NCBI RefSeq assembly: GCF_040581485.1
Contig: NC_090128.1
Span: forward strand, 12,400,001-12,464,000
Direction of reading: 5' to 3'
Length of the DNA: 64,000 nt
DNA from: Linepithema humile
Taxonomy: Eukaryota; Arthropoda; Insecta; Hymenoptera; Formicidae
Positions 1 through 12,297 of the stretch are shown here, piece by piece; position 1 is the first letter of the stretch; each line of letters starts with the position of its first letter. The position numbers were made by a program, and so were the translations under genes. Under the pieces are notes generated by a model. The model was not told where the DNA came from. It did no database searches and saw only the letters and a list, made by a program, of their open reading frames with translations.

Positions 1-2991
1 TGCGAGGATCGTTCGACGTAAATTCGAGAGAACTGCACTGCGGTTGTTTTATTTTGTTTCCTTTTTTATATAAGACTATGATTTTTTTTTATGCTTTGCA
101 CTTGTTCTTACATAGCGTGAAACTGGGGATTTGTGGTGAGGATTTTTATAAGGTCCGCCCGATGTCTGTCGTCACTGTTATTTTCATTTCACCGTTGTCA
201 TCGTAGTTCAATTCGATGATGCAAAATCCTCAATTGCTCCACGTACGATAAAATAATGAAAATATTATTTTAGAAAGGAACGCTTGTGGTGGGCTGTCAA
301 AAATATACACGTTTATTCTGTTCTACGTGATCCACTATTCGATTGATAGTTTTTTTTTGTTAAAAAAAAAGACGATTCAGGTTTCTGCGAAAATGTCACC
401 GCAAGAGATTAATCTAGTCGATTCTGCGATGACGCACGGCAGTCAGGGCGTTCGTGATTTAATAAAATCGGGAGTCAAAAACAATGTGTCTCCCCGTTGT
501 GACAGCGATTTATTCCACCGATACGTAAAGTTCCACATATATTCGAAAGAACAACTCGATTTCCCGTTCGCATATTTCCGACGACGCACGATAGACGAAT
601 TATCCATGAACGTCGTTCCATGCGCTGTTTTTTCATGCGCACAAGAGCGATGCTTTTCCTTGAAAAGATGTGAAAAAAATCGCGAACGTACGTCGCAATC
701 GCGGTAGCACTGCACACAATACCTGTCCCAAGGATAGCTCGTCGTGTTACACGGGAAGGATAAGTACCTTGAAGTACAAACGGGCATCGCAAAACGTGTT
801 TAGCGTATTTTTCTGTAAGTGATATATCAGTAGAAAAAATAATGGAAAAAAAAAAAAAAACGCGTTGTGTGAGAACGAACGAAAAGGAGGCGGACCGGTG
901 AATTCTCGTTTGGCGGCATGTTCCTCAATTTTTCAGAAACTTTCCGCCGATATTAGATGCGTGCGAATGCGAATGGGGTACCGGCCGAGTCGCTAAAAAA
1001 AGTTAATGACGAAACAAAACCGCACACGTCTATCGGACGAAGTTAGGAAGGGGAAAAAAAAACCCGAAGCGAAGAAGAGCGCAGAAGCACGCTGAGTCTG
1101 AGCTCTCACACACTTTACAGCGAGAACTAATACCACAGAGCCGACAAAGAGAAGAAGTTTCGAAAAAAAAAAAGAGAGAAAGGGCCAACGGCACGGAGAG
1201 CCTGACGTTTTTTCACGTTAGTAAACACCGTAGCGAAAATTGCACTGCTGCACCGAGAGCGCGCGGAGGATAGGCCGACGAAATTGACGGTCGGTAGGTC
1301 AGAAAGAGAGAACGAAGAGAAAGGAAAGGAAATAAAATAACGGAAAAAAAAAATACAAAGCACAAAAATATTGCGGAAAACTGCACTCCCCTTTACCTCC
1401 CCCACCCCTCTGAAATAGGAAACACAGGGCACGGGACTTCGGCGGCCGCAGGAACGGTGGCCGCGCAGGCGAGCTGTGGGGGAGAACACGAGGGAGAGAC
1501 ACCGTGAGCCAAACTGCATGCGTTCTCTTTACCGCTAAAACAGAGATATTGCATATAGAGTGCCCGAGACACACACTTCTGGCACATGAATCTGATTACA
1601 TCCGGTAGGTCCTCGATGTTCGCTTTTGCATGGCTCTTTTACTTCACCCCTTCGCCCCCCCCCCCTTTTGGCTGTTAGCGGGTGTTATTGGAACGGTAGA
1701 CATCAGCCGTTGACGTTTCAGCCGCTTCGCCGATGCTTGTGTATGCCTTCGCGAGTCGCATGTGCGCTTTTTTTCTTTCTATTTTTTTTTTTTTTTTTCT
1801 TCTGACGGAAGAGCGTCCCCGAACGCGCGCGTCCCGCCGAGGATCCCGTCTTCCCGGGACGCTCTTCCCGCTCGCTGCGATAACATTTCCGGTCTTCTGT
1901 TCTGTAACTCGACACATCACACAACCGGTTGATGGATGATCGTCACGGATTGATGCGTACACGTCGGGCCAGGCGCAAGTCGACAAGATGAGGTCCTCCT
2001 ACGTATATGTATGGCTCGATCCGTGACGAATTAACTTACCGACGTAACGCGATCACTCTGAGGGAGATCGATCCAGCAGATGTGGATGAACGGTCACGAA
2101 TGTTACTGACCTCGTTAGTGTCGTTGGATTAAAATCACGTCACCATTTAAATGTAAAACAAATGTTTCTGAGTAATTTGATTTTTATAGCCTGCTGTAAT
2201 TATATGACGATTATATGACTCGTATTATTAACACTAGCTACTGTTTCGGTAATAACTTTGAAAATTTCAGACAGCTGTAGTCGTGTCAATTGCAAAAACG
2301 ATGTCAGAACATTTGATTCATAAATACTTCTTTATTTATATTTAAAATAGACAATTATCTGTAATTTTGTTTTATGGTAAGAATACATACGGACGATCAA
2401 TCTGGCATTGCACGTCCTAGGTGACGGTAATATTATATAATAATAACGAAAAAGAAATTCTCTTTGCCGCGAAATCCGTGAATAATCGCTTTTCATAGAT
2501 GCGGGATTTTTGTCGAGCCGTAGAGAGAAAAGAAAATTATATACAACGAATAAATTCTTTTATTCAATTCTTTTTTTTTACGCGGATATTACATTTTTAA
2601 TCGCGCGTCGGGATATTATTGCGGATAGCGGAATTCGTTTCTCAGAGCTATGATTATTCGATTAAAAATACAATTGTAATTATCTCTCCGTTAAATGCGA
2701 AGCTACCATTTGCATAAAAAAGCTACTTTCTGCGTTCGTTACAAAGACTTTGTTACTTAGACTGCCGTTACAAACGCTATCTGATTCGAGAATATCCAGG
2801 ATTTAGACTTTCGTTGCTTTTCGTTCCGTTTCGCACGTTGGTTCTTCCTTTACTTTACAAAACTTTATAATTACGGAGACTATCGCTCCCTCGGGAGGCG
2901 ATGTTACGAAGAAAAAGAAATTACTCCTTCGCACGACGCGCAAGACGCGCAAGACGCTTGTTTAATCGGAATTATTTCTTCTTCTCTCCAG
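1..2991. other. No recognised exon; probable intron upstream of GluCl exons
   Basis: I see no exon here that matches the extracellular N-terminus of a glutamate-gated chloride channel, although the first visible channel exon begins at 2992 in the middle of the ligand-binding domain. The stretch has poly-A/T and poly-C runs (a C run near 1654-1665, a T run near 1782-1798) and only short open frames that look like noise. The most likely reading is intron, with the signal peptide and first exons to the left of the window. Confidence 0.5.
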
Positions 2992-5900
2992 GAATACTCT
3001 GTACAATTAACATTTCGGGAACAATGGTTGGACGAGAGGCTACGGTTTAACGACTTCGGAGGTACGTAAATTCTGCAGCAGTATTTTATATTTATGCTTC
3101 ATTTGAATTCCGATGCTCCCAGTGCTGTTTTTAACGTTAATAAAGGTCACATGCGCGATAAAATGTGGGACAAAAGCGGTCATGCGATGCGCATGCAACG
3201 ATATTGCGATACTATTTCAGCCGCAGTAACGTAATAGTCTTAAATACGGAATATATTTGCAAATGTGCAACATGAAAAAATTCAAAAGTTCGTGCTCGTT
3301 CACATTCTTCTTTTATTTCGGATAAATGTCAAAGTGTTTTTTGTGTGGGTAATCGTATAATCCAATATCTGTGCGGGAGATGCGTGCGAAAATTTCGCAC
3401 AAAGGCTTTTCTACACATATATTTTTTTTATCATACTGCAATTATCACGCTGTAAAGGGTCGTAACATTTTATTCATGCGCCAGTCGTTACGCAAATTTG
3501 AAAGTGACTATTTTTATCGCAAATTGCCGCTCACCCCGCGCTTTCTGTTTGCTGAATGAGCGCGTTAACGAGCGCGATAACGATTTCGTTAACGCACGCC
3601 GATTTTTCATACGGGGACACCCGCGTGTCCACTTGAACGTTGCAGGTCGGCTTAAATATTTAACCCTGACGGAAGCTAATCGCGTCTGGATGCCGGATCT
3701 GTTCTTCTCGAACGAGAAGGAGGGTCACTTCCACAACATCATTATGCCCAACGTATACATACGAATCTTCCCGAACGGCTCCGTTCTTTATAGCATACGG
3801 TGAGTATCGCGCGACGACGTATCCGAACGCGACGTTCATTCAATCAGCGAGATCGCTGTCAATTTTTATGAAAGAGATCGATGAAATGCCATTTCTGTTT
3901 TTTGCGAACCTCGCGTGAGAGAATCAATTTGTTCGGTTGTACATTAAAATCGCGGCCGCGTCGATGTGGGCGAGAATACATTATCCGTCGTGCATTTTAC
4001 ATCCCCATATAATCAATTTCATATATCAGAGATCTATTCTGCGCGCACCCCGTGCGTGTGTGCGACGATCAAACACGCGCGTTCGCGTGTACTGCGAATG
4101 GTTTTTTCTCCGTCGGCCTTGTATAAACCTTTACTGTGTTTTTTCCCCTGGCGCAGGATATCTTTGACGCTCTCCTGTCCTATGAATTTGAAACTGTATC
4201 CCCTGGATCGACAAGTTTGCTCTCTTCGTATGGCAAGTTGTAAGTAAACTCGGCTCGCTCTAGTTTATCTCGATTATCTCGTAATTTTAGTTTCGCAAGA
4301 GTCTTGGATGTTTTACGAAAATAATGTATTCGCTAAGTAATGATTATCTTGGTCCGTCCCGATAGACGGATGGACGACGAACGATTTGGTCTTTCTCTGG
4401 AAGGAAGGCGACCCCGTACAAGTAGTCAAGAACCTGCACCTGCCCAGGTTCACCCTGGAGAAATTCCTCACGGATTACTGTAACAGCAAAACCAACACTG
4501 GTGAGTAGAGAGAGAGAGAGAGAGAGAGAGCGCTTCGTCGGGAAACAGCAAGAGAACTCGGTGAACTCGCATAATCTGATGATTCTGAATGAAAAACAAA
4601 ACAGGGGAGTACAGTTGCTTGAAAGTGGACCTGCTGTTCAAGAGGGAATTCAGTTACTATCTCATCCAAATCTACATCCCGTGCTGCATGCTCGTTATCG
4701 TGTCCTGGGTGTCCTTCTGGCTGGATCAGAGCGCCGTGCCTGCCCGGGTGTCACTAGGTACAAATTGTTGTAACTCGTCTGAACACAATGCAGAATTTTT
4801 AATCTTTTATTTCAATATTTGTGGAAACAATTGGCGATAAGTGAGAGTAGAGTCGCAAAAATGTTGCGCGCAATATTAGTCGTAAAATATAATAACAACG
4901 AGAATTAGGATATAATAAAGCAGATTTTCAAGAATGTCTTGCGCACGGAAATAGAGTAAAGAATCAATATTGCTACTTAAAGATTTGATTGAATTACATA
5001 TCTCGATTGGATTCATCTTGGATAAATCTTGAACGTGGAAAAATCGAGTGGAGAATCCAAGACAATTTAAAGTTAAATCATTCGAAGAATTGAAGAGAGT
5101 AGTTGACATAACCATTAATGATCGTGAAGAGGAGAAAAATGTTCAGAATAGAAGATTCCGAAGAGAAAGAAAACTTTATTTACGTTTAATTTCACGGATT
5201 TCTCCGTCCGCTTCGTCGTATTTCTCTCCGTCGTTCCTCCACTCCTTATCACAAGAATCAGCAAAGCTAGATCCATCTTCTCCGGTTCAGGCGTTACGAC
5301 ACTGCTGACGATGGCCACGCAGACATCGGGGATAAACGCCTCACTGCCACCGGTCTCCTACACGAAAGCTATCGACGTCTGGACGGGGGTCTGTCTGACC
5401 TTTGTATTTGGCGCTCTACTCGAGTTCGCGCTGGTCAACTACGCGTCGCGCAGCGACATGCACAGCGACAACTTGAAGAAGCAGTTTCCGCCGAGTGAGA
5501 TGGAGCATTCGTCGTCGATCGACCCAACCTCGGAGCTGCTCGAGCCGGACGGATCCGCCAACTTCGCCATGGTCAGTATCCCGAGACACCGGCGTTCCTC
5601 GAGCGCCTGCGGAGCGCGCTTCAGATGCCTTTCGAGATAACCGCCAAGCTTTTCCAAGGGAGAGCCTTTCGTTTTGATAACATTCTCCTTTCATCCGGAT
5701 TATTCGATATATTCGTTCATGGAACTGTAATTGAAAATGTCGAGTTTCTATTAATTAGAGAGAGAGAGAGAGAGAGAATCTCGACTGAATCAGACTTATT
5801 CCTGAACTTTCCAACATGTAAAATTTATAGACAATTCTCTCGCGTTGAATCTAGCAATGACATTAGAATTAGAAGCGGAATCAGCTTTTGTCGTTTGGCG

Positions 5901-6251
5901 TGAGAAAGCGGAGGATCGAAATTGCATCGATTAGAATCGGAAATGATTTCGCTTAAGAAGCACACAAAGAGCAAAGTGCCAGTAACTAATGGATCAATAC
6001 CGCCCGAATTCTTTCAGAAGCCTCTGGTCCGACACCCGGAGGATTCCATGTCGATGGATAAATTGCGGCAGTGCGAAATACATATGCAACCACGGAAAAA
6101 AAACTGCTGCAGGTCGTGGCTGTCCAAGTTCCCGACGAGGTCCAAGCGCATCGACGTCATCTCACGGATCTTCTTCCCAATCGTATTCGCTCTCTTCAAC
6201 CTCGCGTACTGGTCCACGTACCTGTTTCGGGAGGAAGAGGAGGGCGAGTAA
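2992..6251 (+). CDS. GluCl: Glutamate-gated chloride channel alpha subunit, 3' part (canonical tail)
   Basis: Subunit of the invertebrate Cys-loop, glutamate-gated chloride channel of neuronal and muscle membranes, the target of avermectins. Exons read as 2992-3061, 3646-3799, 4157-4239, 4366-4500, 4605-4757, 5291-5571 and 6018-6251, all with GT/AG borders. They join in frame to 369 residues and the start lies outside the window. Visible are the ligand-binding segment with EANRVWMPDLFFSNEK, the Cys-loop CPMNLKLYPLDRQVC, a second cysteine pair around NSKTNTGEYSC, M1 (YYLIQIYIPCCMLVIVSW), the PAR motif before M2 typical of anion channels, M2 with LTMATQTSGINASLP, M3, a short M3-M4 loop, and M4 with FALFNLAYWSTYLF ending in an acidic tail. 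Exon 2992-3061 corresponds to the insect exon-3 position that is often alternatively spliced; only one version is visible. The intron 4501-4604 is just 104 bp and contains a GA repeat. Family assignment is very secure. Confidence 0.95.
4507..4530 (+). repeat. (GA)n microsatellite beside a 5' splice site
   Basis: Twelve AG units begin six bases after the exon ending at 4500, inside a 104-bp GluCl intron. A similar GA tract lies at 5757-5775 in the intron before the last exon. Confidence 0.85.
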
Positions 6252-6385
6252 GCCACGAGGAGGAGGCGCTCGGATCAACAAGGGAAGTGGCTCGCGGCCA
6301 TCCTCAGCAACAGTTTCAACAACAGACACGACCGGCGCAACGTTCGCGTCCTCGTCACCGACAACCGCCGTACAATTTTCCTCAG

Positions 6386-7036
6386 AATCCCCTCCACCAT
6401 TCCTCGAATCACCATCATCACAATCACCATCATCACCTTCACCACCACTTTCATCATCAGCAGCAGCGTCATCGCTCCGGCAATCAGCCGATATCGCATC
6501 ACCACTCGCTGCCGCGTACGTACCAGCAGGACCATCAGCAGCATCATCACCAATCGCATCGCCATCAGCGCTACCACTCGGAACGCTCGCCGTCGCCGTC
6601 CTTCTCGCCGCTGAACGACGAGGACTGCGTCGGCGGCCGGTACTCGCCGACGAGAGCGGTGCGACACCACTCGCGCAGGAGCTCGGCGAGATCTTCGCCG
6701 TCGCCGTCGCGATGGCCGTCGCCGGCCTCCTCGGCGTCGCCCTTGGGCACGCCGTCGCGCACCATGTCGCGTGCCGCGACGCCCTCGCCGCCGATCGCGG
6801 GGCCGGCGTCGTCTGCGGCGCCCTCGTCCGCGCCGACGGCGACGTCGGCGTCGTCGTCGTCGTGGAACCGCTGTCTCGACGCGCAGCGCAGAATGTTCAC
6901 CTGCCGTGCCCAGGGTAGCGCGAGGATCGACATCTTTGCGCGCGTTGCCTTCCCCCTCATGTTCATTCTCTTCAATCTCGCGTACTGGTCTATTTATCTG
7001 GTTCGCGGCGACGACAACATGGCGGTAAAGAAATGA
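6386..7036 (+). CDS. GluCl: Alternative GluCl terminal exon with second M4 segment (predicted)
   Basis: Downstream of the normal GluCl stop (6251), a different frame stays open to 7036 and ends in RIDIFARVAFPLMFILFNLA followed by YWSIYLVR, a second M4. It matches the canonical M4 region at about 18 of 28 positions. The sequence between is low in complexity: a His-rich block (about 6390-6560), then Ser/Pro/Ala-rich sequence with strong G/C third positions. A good acceptor (pyrimidine-rich, ending cctcag at 6385) opens at 6386 in phase 0. That is exactly the phase of the donor at 5571/5572, so exon 5291-5571 could splice to either tail. The product would swap the short M3-M4 loop and acidic tail for about 216 residues with a new M4 and a basic end (AVKK). 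The open frame itself starts earlier, near 6071. Whether this acceptor is used is inference; a decayed duplicate is the alternative, but the open frame argues against it. Confidence 0.6.
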   Translation, partial: NPLHHSSNHHHHNHHHHLHHHFHHQQQRHRSGNQPISHHHSLPRTYQQDHQQHHHQSHRHQRYHSERSPSPSFSPLNDEDCVGGRYSPTRAVRHHSRRSSARSSPSPSRWPSPASSASPLGTPSRTMSRAATPSPPIAGPASSAAPSSAPTATSASSSSWNRCLDAQRRMFTCRAQGSARIDIFARVAFPLMFILFNLAYWSIYLVRGDDNMAVKK

Positions 7037-10000
7037 GGAAGGAGAGGAAAGCGTGCGACGGTATCAGAATCGCGTGTACGACGCGCCAGATGCGATCCTC
7101 AGATCCTGGAAGAAACGCCGAGGCGATTTTGCGCAGCCTGCGATCTTGAAATCGCTTTCAACGCCAACCGATCGCGATTGTGGATCGCTCGTTCGCTCGG
7201 CAACGACCGGATCGGAGACGACGACGAAGAGATTCCTCTGCTGCCCGCGCCCGAAACGAGTATAAATATTCCAGGAACCATGTAAAGGCGCAACGAGGAT
7301 GTTAGCGACGTTCGGTAGATACGACGGTGGGTAAAACGATAAGAATGGCGAAACGCAAAACACACACTTGTAACACACTGCGTACACACTCTACGCACAC
7401 ACATACCTAACCTACCTACACACGTTTACACACGACCTGCTCGGAAGACCGCGTGCCACAGACTGAAACTGAAAGCGTAGTGGGCCCTGTATAGCCACGG
7501 CCTGTTAACAATTAAAAAAAAAAAGAAAAAGACGTAAAGTTTATAAGTATAACTATATCTACGTTGCGCGAGAGAGGTAGGTCGCGCGTCGTCGGGCGAG
7601 CGAGCTTGTTCGCCGACGCGCAGTCAATCGGGCCGCGGACGCGTCCGTCGTTGCGAAATTGACGTCGGACGGTGCGCCGGGGGTCCGCTGAGACAAGGGT
7701 GAGATGACGCGCGACGCATCGACGCATAACCACGATCGTTTCGATCTCTTCGCCGAACGGCCAAGTCGCACGACTCGTCGCTGTTTCGCGTGGGACGCCG
7801 TTACGATACGCGTTACCGCGACACGCGTCGCGCGTCATCTCTTCTTAAGGCTGCACTACACACACACACACACGTGGGAATTGGCCGGAATGTTCGACAC
7901 GGTGAAATATCGGGAGGTATATCTCTAAGGCGTATCGAGCGATTCCGATAACTTTCCGGGTGTATACAACGGCTCGCTGGTATGAGCTGGCGGGCTTATC
8001 AATCCCTAGCGGTACCAAGCGGTGCGGGGTTCAGTGCTTCGGAAGCTCATCTTTGAGTTACCGTATTTTTCTATTCATCTCATAATTTCAAAGAAGGAAA
8101 TGCGAGAACACGCGCTTGCTGCGAATTATCAAATTGAAGAGTCGACCGGTTGAACTCGACCGTTCTTCGACTTTAAGTTCAAGTTTAACGCTTAACGTCA
8201 GTGGACTTCAGGAACAACCCCCGCGCTCGTCTCTCCACCACTGATAATATACAAAACGGAAGAGGCCTTGGTATCGCTAGGCTTAATTCTTATCCGGGCG
8301 GTTTTCAAAAAAAAATATAAAAGTTTCTCCGAAGTGGTTATTCGACCAAATTATTGGCGAACAAGGAATATTATACAGACGGTACGAGAAAGGCGAGTTC
8401 AAAGAGTTTTTCCTTTCTCGTAATAATCCCGGAACCCGGATTAGGATTAACGAAGACGCGAGTGCGAGCCGAGGGCGATCGTGGGCTCGCGATACGAAGT
8501 ATCGGGCGAAGCGGTCGCGCGTCGCGCGCAAACCGCGGACAGCACATTTCCTGTTTCCGCTGCCCCGGCTCGGTCGTCCGGCGGATTACTCTTGGCGACG
8601 CGACGTCGGGGCCTCTCACACGTATATTGCTCAGAAGAGATCGGCGACGCCGCGCGTAGAGAACCTACCCGTCGACCCACCCCCGTCGAGGAGCTGCGGT
8701 GTCGTCGACCTCGCAGATATGGAACGAGGAGACGACGAAGACACGCAGAACGTGCTCATAGAGAAAAAAAGAAAAAGAAAAAAAAAAGAGAGAGAGAGAA
8801 GAAAGCGGTGCGGACGATAGTTGTATTTTTTGAAACGCGACGGGAAACGCTCTACCCTCAAGCGAGAGACGACACACACACAGCGCGAAAGCCGGCAAGC
8901 CTCGACGAAAGTACACCCCGTTCCGTACTCGGTGGTTAACGAAGAGAGAGAGAGAAGCTGCGCGCGATCGGGCAAGGAGTCCGCCTTTCGCTGAAAGCAG
9001 TCGCGTTCAATCTCGAATTCGGGAAATTGCACGGAGGGGGGGAGAAGATAATTCGCCCCTGACGAATAATTCGGGAAAATGTAATCCGCGACGTGTCCGA
9101 TCGCCGCACCCCTCGTTCTTCCCCATTCGTCGTGTATCTTCCTTTCACTTCGGTGCAACCAGCACCACGCGCGTGCGTAAGAAGAAGTGAGAATCTCACG
9201 GGCTCTCGACAATCCGCCCGCAACATTCGGCGAATGTATCCTACGCCTGGAGCTGCTTGTTGCACCTAGAGACGAGCGTGTGCACGAATAAACTTATCTT
9301 CTCCCGACGTGATCACGATTTGTAAGAAGTTCCGTTTTCCGATAAGTCGTCTCTGATTGCGAAGAAGAATCTCGATCTGTCTCTAGGCGCAACAAACTTT
9401 TCTTCTGGCTCCACGAAATGCAAATGGAATGTAAACGCGTCCTAACGAAAAGCGATAATCGTCGTAAATGCAGATGTAAATGTCATTCGACTGAACTGCG
9501 TTTTTTTATAACGAATCGCCGCACTTTTCGAAAATCTTATGCGTAAAGGTGTAGAGAATATCGAACCGCGAGAATAACGAATTTATATTTGCGTCACGAT
9601 TCACAAGTGAACCCATCATTTAGGCGGACTTCTTTAATCCTGGAAGGATGAAATCGAGTCGTCGCGAGCGGAAATTCTTTTTCGTTCGAAACGGTTTCGG
9701 CGGCCGAGAGACACTTGCGCGAAGCTGCTGAAAATCTTACACTCCTTCCGGGGAGAAAACCGGCTTCTCGTCACTATAGCAATAGGCACATCGCCACGCA
9801 CATGTTATGATTTTCTTGAAAACTCCAATTCAACATTGGCGAAATCGGACAGAATCGATCTCCATGTATAGCATCGTAATCTCTCGACCCGCGACTCGTC
9901 GTCGAGTTCTCCGCGTTACGCCTCTTGCGCCTCGTGCGAGCCCGAGGACGTATGTCCGCAGATCCGTGTTTACACAGGATCGGGAATTCGATCGACCGAT

Positions 10001-12191
10001 GCCATCGTCATTGCGTGTCTGTGCGTAAGATATCTGAACGGCCGAACAATAATCGTGTAGTATTATCGCGAACGTAACATCATACTCGGAACTTGATTTC
10101 TACTCTTTTGCTGATTTCTCGAGTATGTTCAATTTTCATCGTACAGTTCAACGAAAAAGAGACTTTCAATTCTGATGATTAAATTTTGTGCCATTGCACA
10201 ATTCGCAGTTCGATTATTTGCCTGTTATAGATATTTTTTTTTTTGTAGAACTGTGTAATCTTCGAATATTTTTCATCGAATGCGAGAGTATAGAATAATT
10301 ATTTATTAATAGTAGATCATATACGCGTAGCATAGATGGACGGAGCGATCGTCGGTCTCCGTCGTTTCTCCGAGCCCTCCTCCTCCTATTCTTGAGCAAT
10401 TTCCAAATTTCCTCCGCTTCGTCGATCTATGCAGCGTCTATGATTCGGATAGTGCGCGCAGACTGTCGTTGTTTGCGCGTAAACATCCGATATTACAGTG
10501 CTTCCGCACTGAGCCGGGAGCGAGCGACATCGTGTATATTTAGGGATAACTCTGTACGTGTTTCTACGTCACAGGTTCAACGGGACACAATGCCAGTATT
10601 TACGAAACGATCACACGTAGAGATCGGCGATAGAAATCGCGTATCTACCTTCGCGACGTAACGTAGTGAGCTAGGGCGCGTTAAACGGTTATTGAACTTC
10701 TCGATAGCGTGCACATCCGTCTGTGTAGGAAATTTCGTGGATGAAGTAATCGTAATTTTTTTCTCTTCTTTTTTTATAAAGCTGATCATATCGTTAATAA
10801 GGCGGTTCGCGTAAAATTTTAATTCGCGTGAAAATAATATCGACGACAAACGCATCGGTGTTCCGGTGCATCCTTCGCTCCGTTTCCCCGGGCGCGACGA
10901 GTTACGAGAAGAAACGATCGAGAGATTACCATGATTACTTTGAGCGTATTATAAATTCTGCACGCCAAGTCGCTCGAAAAAAAATTGCTCTTGCGCTTCC
11001 ACGCACCGGGCGATATCTTGACACACAAAGCGCAATCGTAGAATCTACATGTGACAATAGAGCTGTAACGAATGAGAAACGACTATCTCCGAGAACTTCT
11101 CCTGAGTTGCTTGACTGACAATGAGTGACGCGGCATCGCGCACTGAAACAAGGAATTAGAATCGAATGCTTTTCGAGTCACATTTAGCGAACGCCGAACG
11201 CCTTTGTTTTGCGACCGAGCAACGATTGCTTCCAACGTTTTGTCTCGTCTCCTATCATCGATTCGCTTCCTCTTGGAAGCCGCCGCTCTCTTCAGTCTTC
11301 AAGACGAGGCTTTCAACTAACTTTTAACGGTCGCGGACAATTGACTGACGTATAATTATAGATTTCATCTCGAATCTACTGCACGCGCGCGCGCGCAGGC
11401 ACACGTATCCTCCTCGGTTTTTTCAAGCGGCGACAAGCAGATGTTTCCGAAATCGCGACCGGAAGTGGTACGGTGTTCGCTGTGTACCGAGGGGGCTGCA
11501 CGGTGGCCGAAAGTCAAGAACGACCGCGTGCAAAACTTCACTCTCTCACTCGCTTGTCACTCGCTTGCTTGGAGTCACTTCAGTCCAGGCGAGATCGATC
11601 CGCACAAACCGAAAAAAAAATGAAGAAAAAAAAGAACACATAGCGTCTCGCATACACATGTACACACGAATGTATCGACCCTCGCACGACACACAAAGTA
11701 CGAAGTCCCGTTGTATCGCAGATATAATTGTAAGCGCGCCATAGAGCTCTCTCTCCCACGTCCGAGGACACACACCTAAAGGGTTTAATGTTATTGTTAT
11801 ATGCGTACGTTGTAATATATGTGAACGAAGCATGCCGAGTCCTGTAAACAAGATAAATTCCTCTCTTCCTCCCCCCACCCGCCCCCTCACCGCCCCCCCG
11901 ACTCATGCGAGGAGCTTGTTACACACGACGGGTAAACACAGGAACACATACTGTGCGTGTCCCACGAAGAAATCTCTGCGTTTATTCGCGCACGTTACAT
12001 CGCGAAGAAAACACACACACGCACACACACACACACACAATCCGACGAAAAAAATCGCACTTCAACGTTAAACATTACGATTTAGGACATCGGTAGTGTC
12101 GTTTTCTTACAATCACGGACAGACAGCGGGTGAGTTTCCGCGGCCTCGGCCGAGAGAACAACGGCGCCCATCTCATTGAACAAATTGTATC

Positions 12192-12297
12192 GGATACTCC
12201 TGAATCGGGGAGGCACAGTAAATTTTTACCCCGAATTATAATTAACACTGTAACGCAGATTGCCGAATTGGAGTATCCTGGAAACTTACTGTGCCTC
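12192..12297. repeat. Interleaved inverted repeats (pseudoknot-like order)
   Basis: Arm A (ggatactcc, from 12192) is complementary to ggagtatcc ending at 12278. Arm B (gaggcacagtaa, 12210-12221) is perfectly complementary to 12286-12297. The order is A-B-A'-B', so both pairs can form together only as a pseudoknot in RNA, not as one cruciform. A third complementarity (cgggg at 12206-12210 with ccccg near 12229-12233) lies inside. No known RNA family is recognised. Confidence 0.5.

Noticed and set aside
6275..6975. Two minus-strand open frames over the second GluCl tail
   Set aside because: They are complements of His/Ser/Pro repeat codons and have no recognisable protein content.
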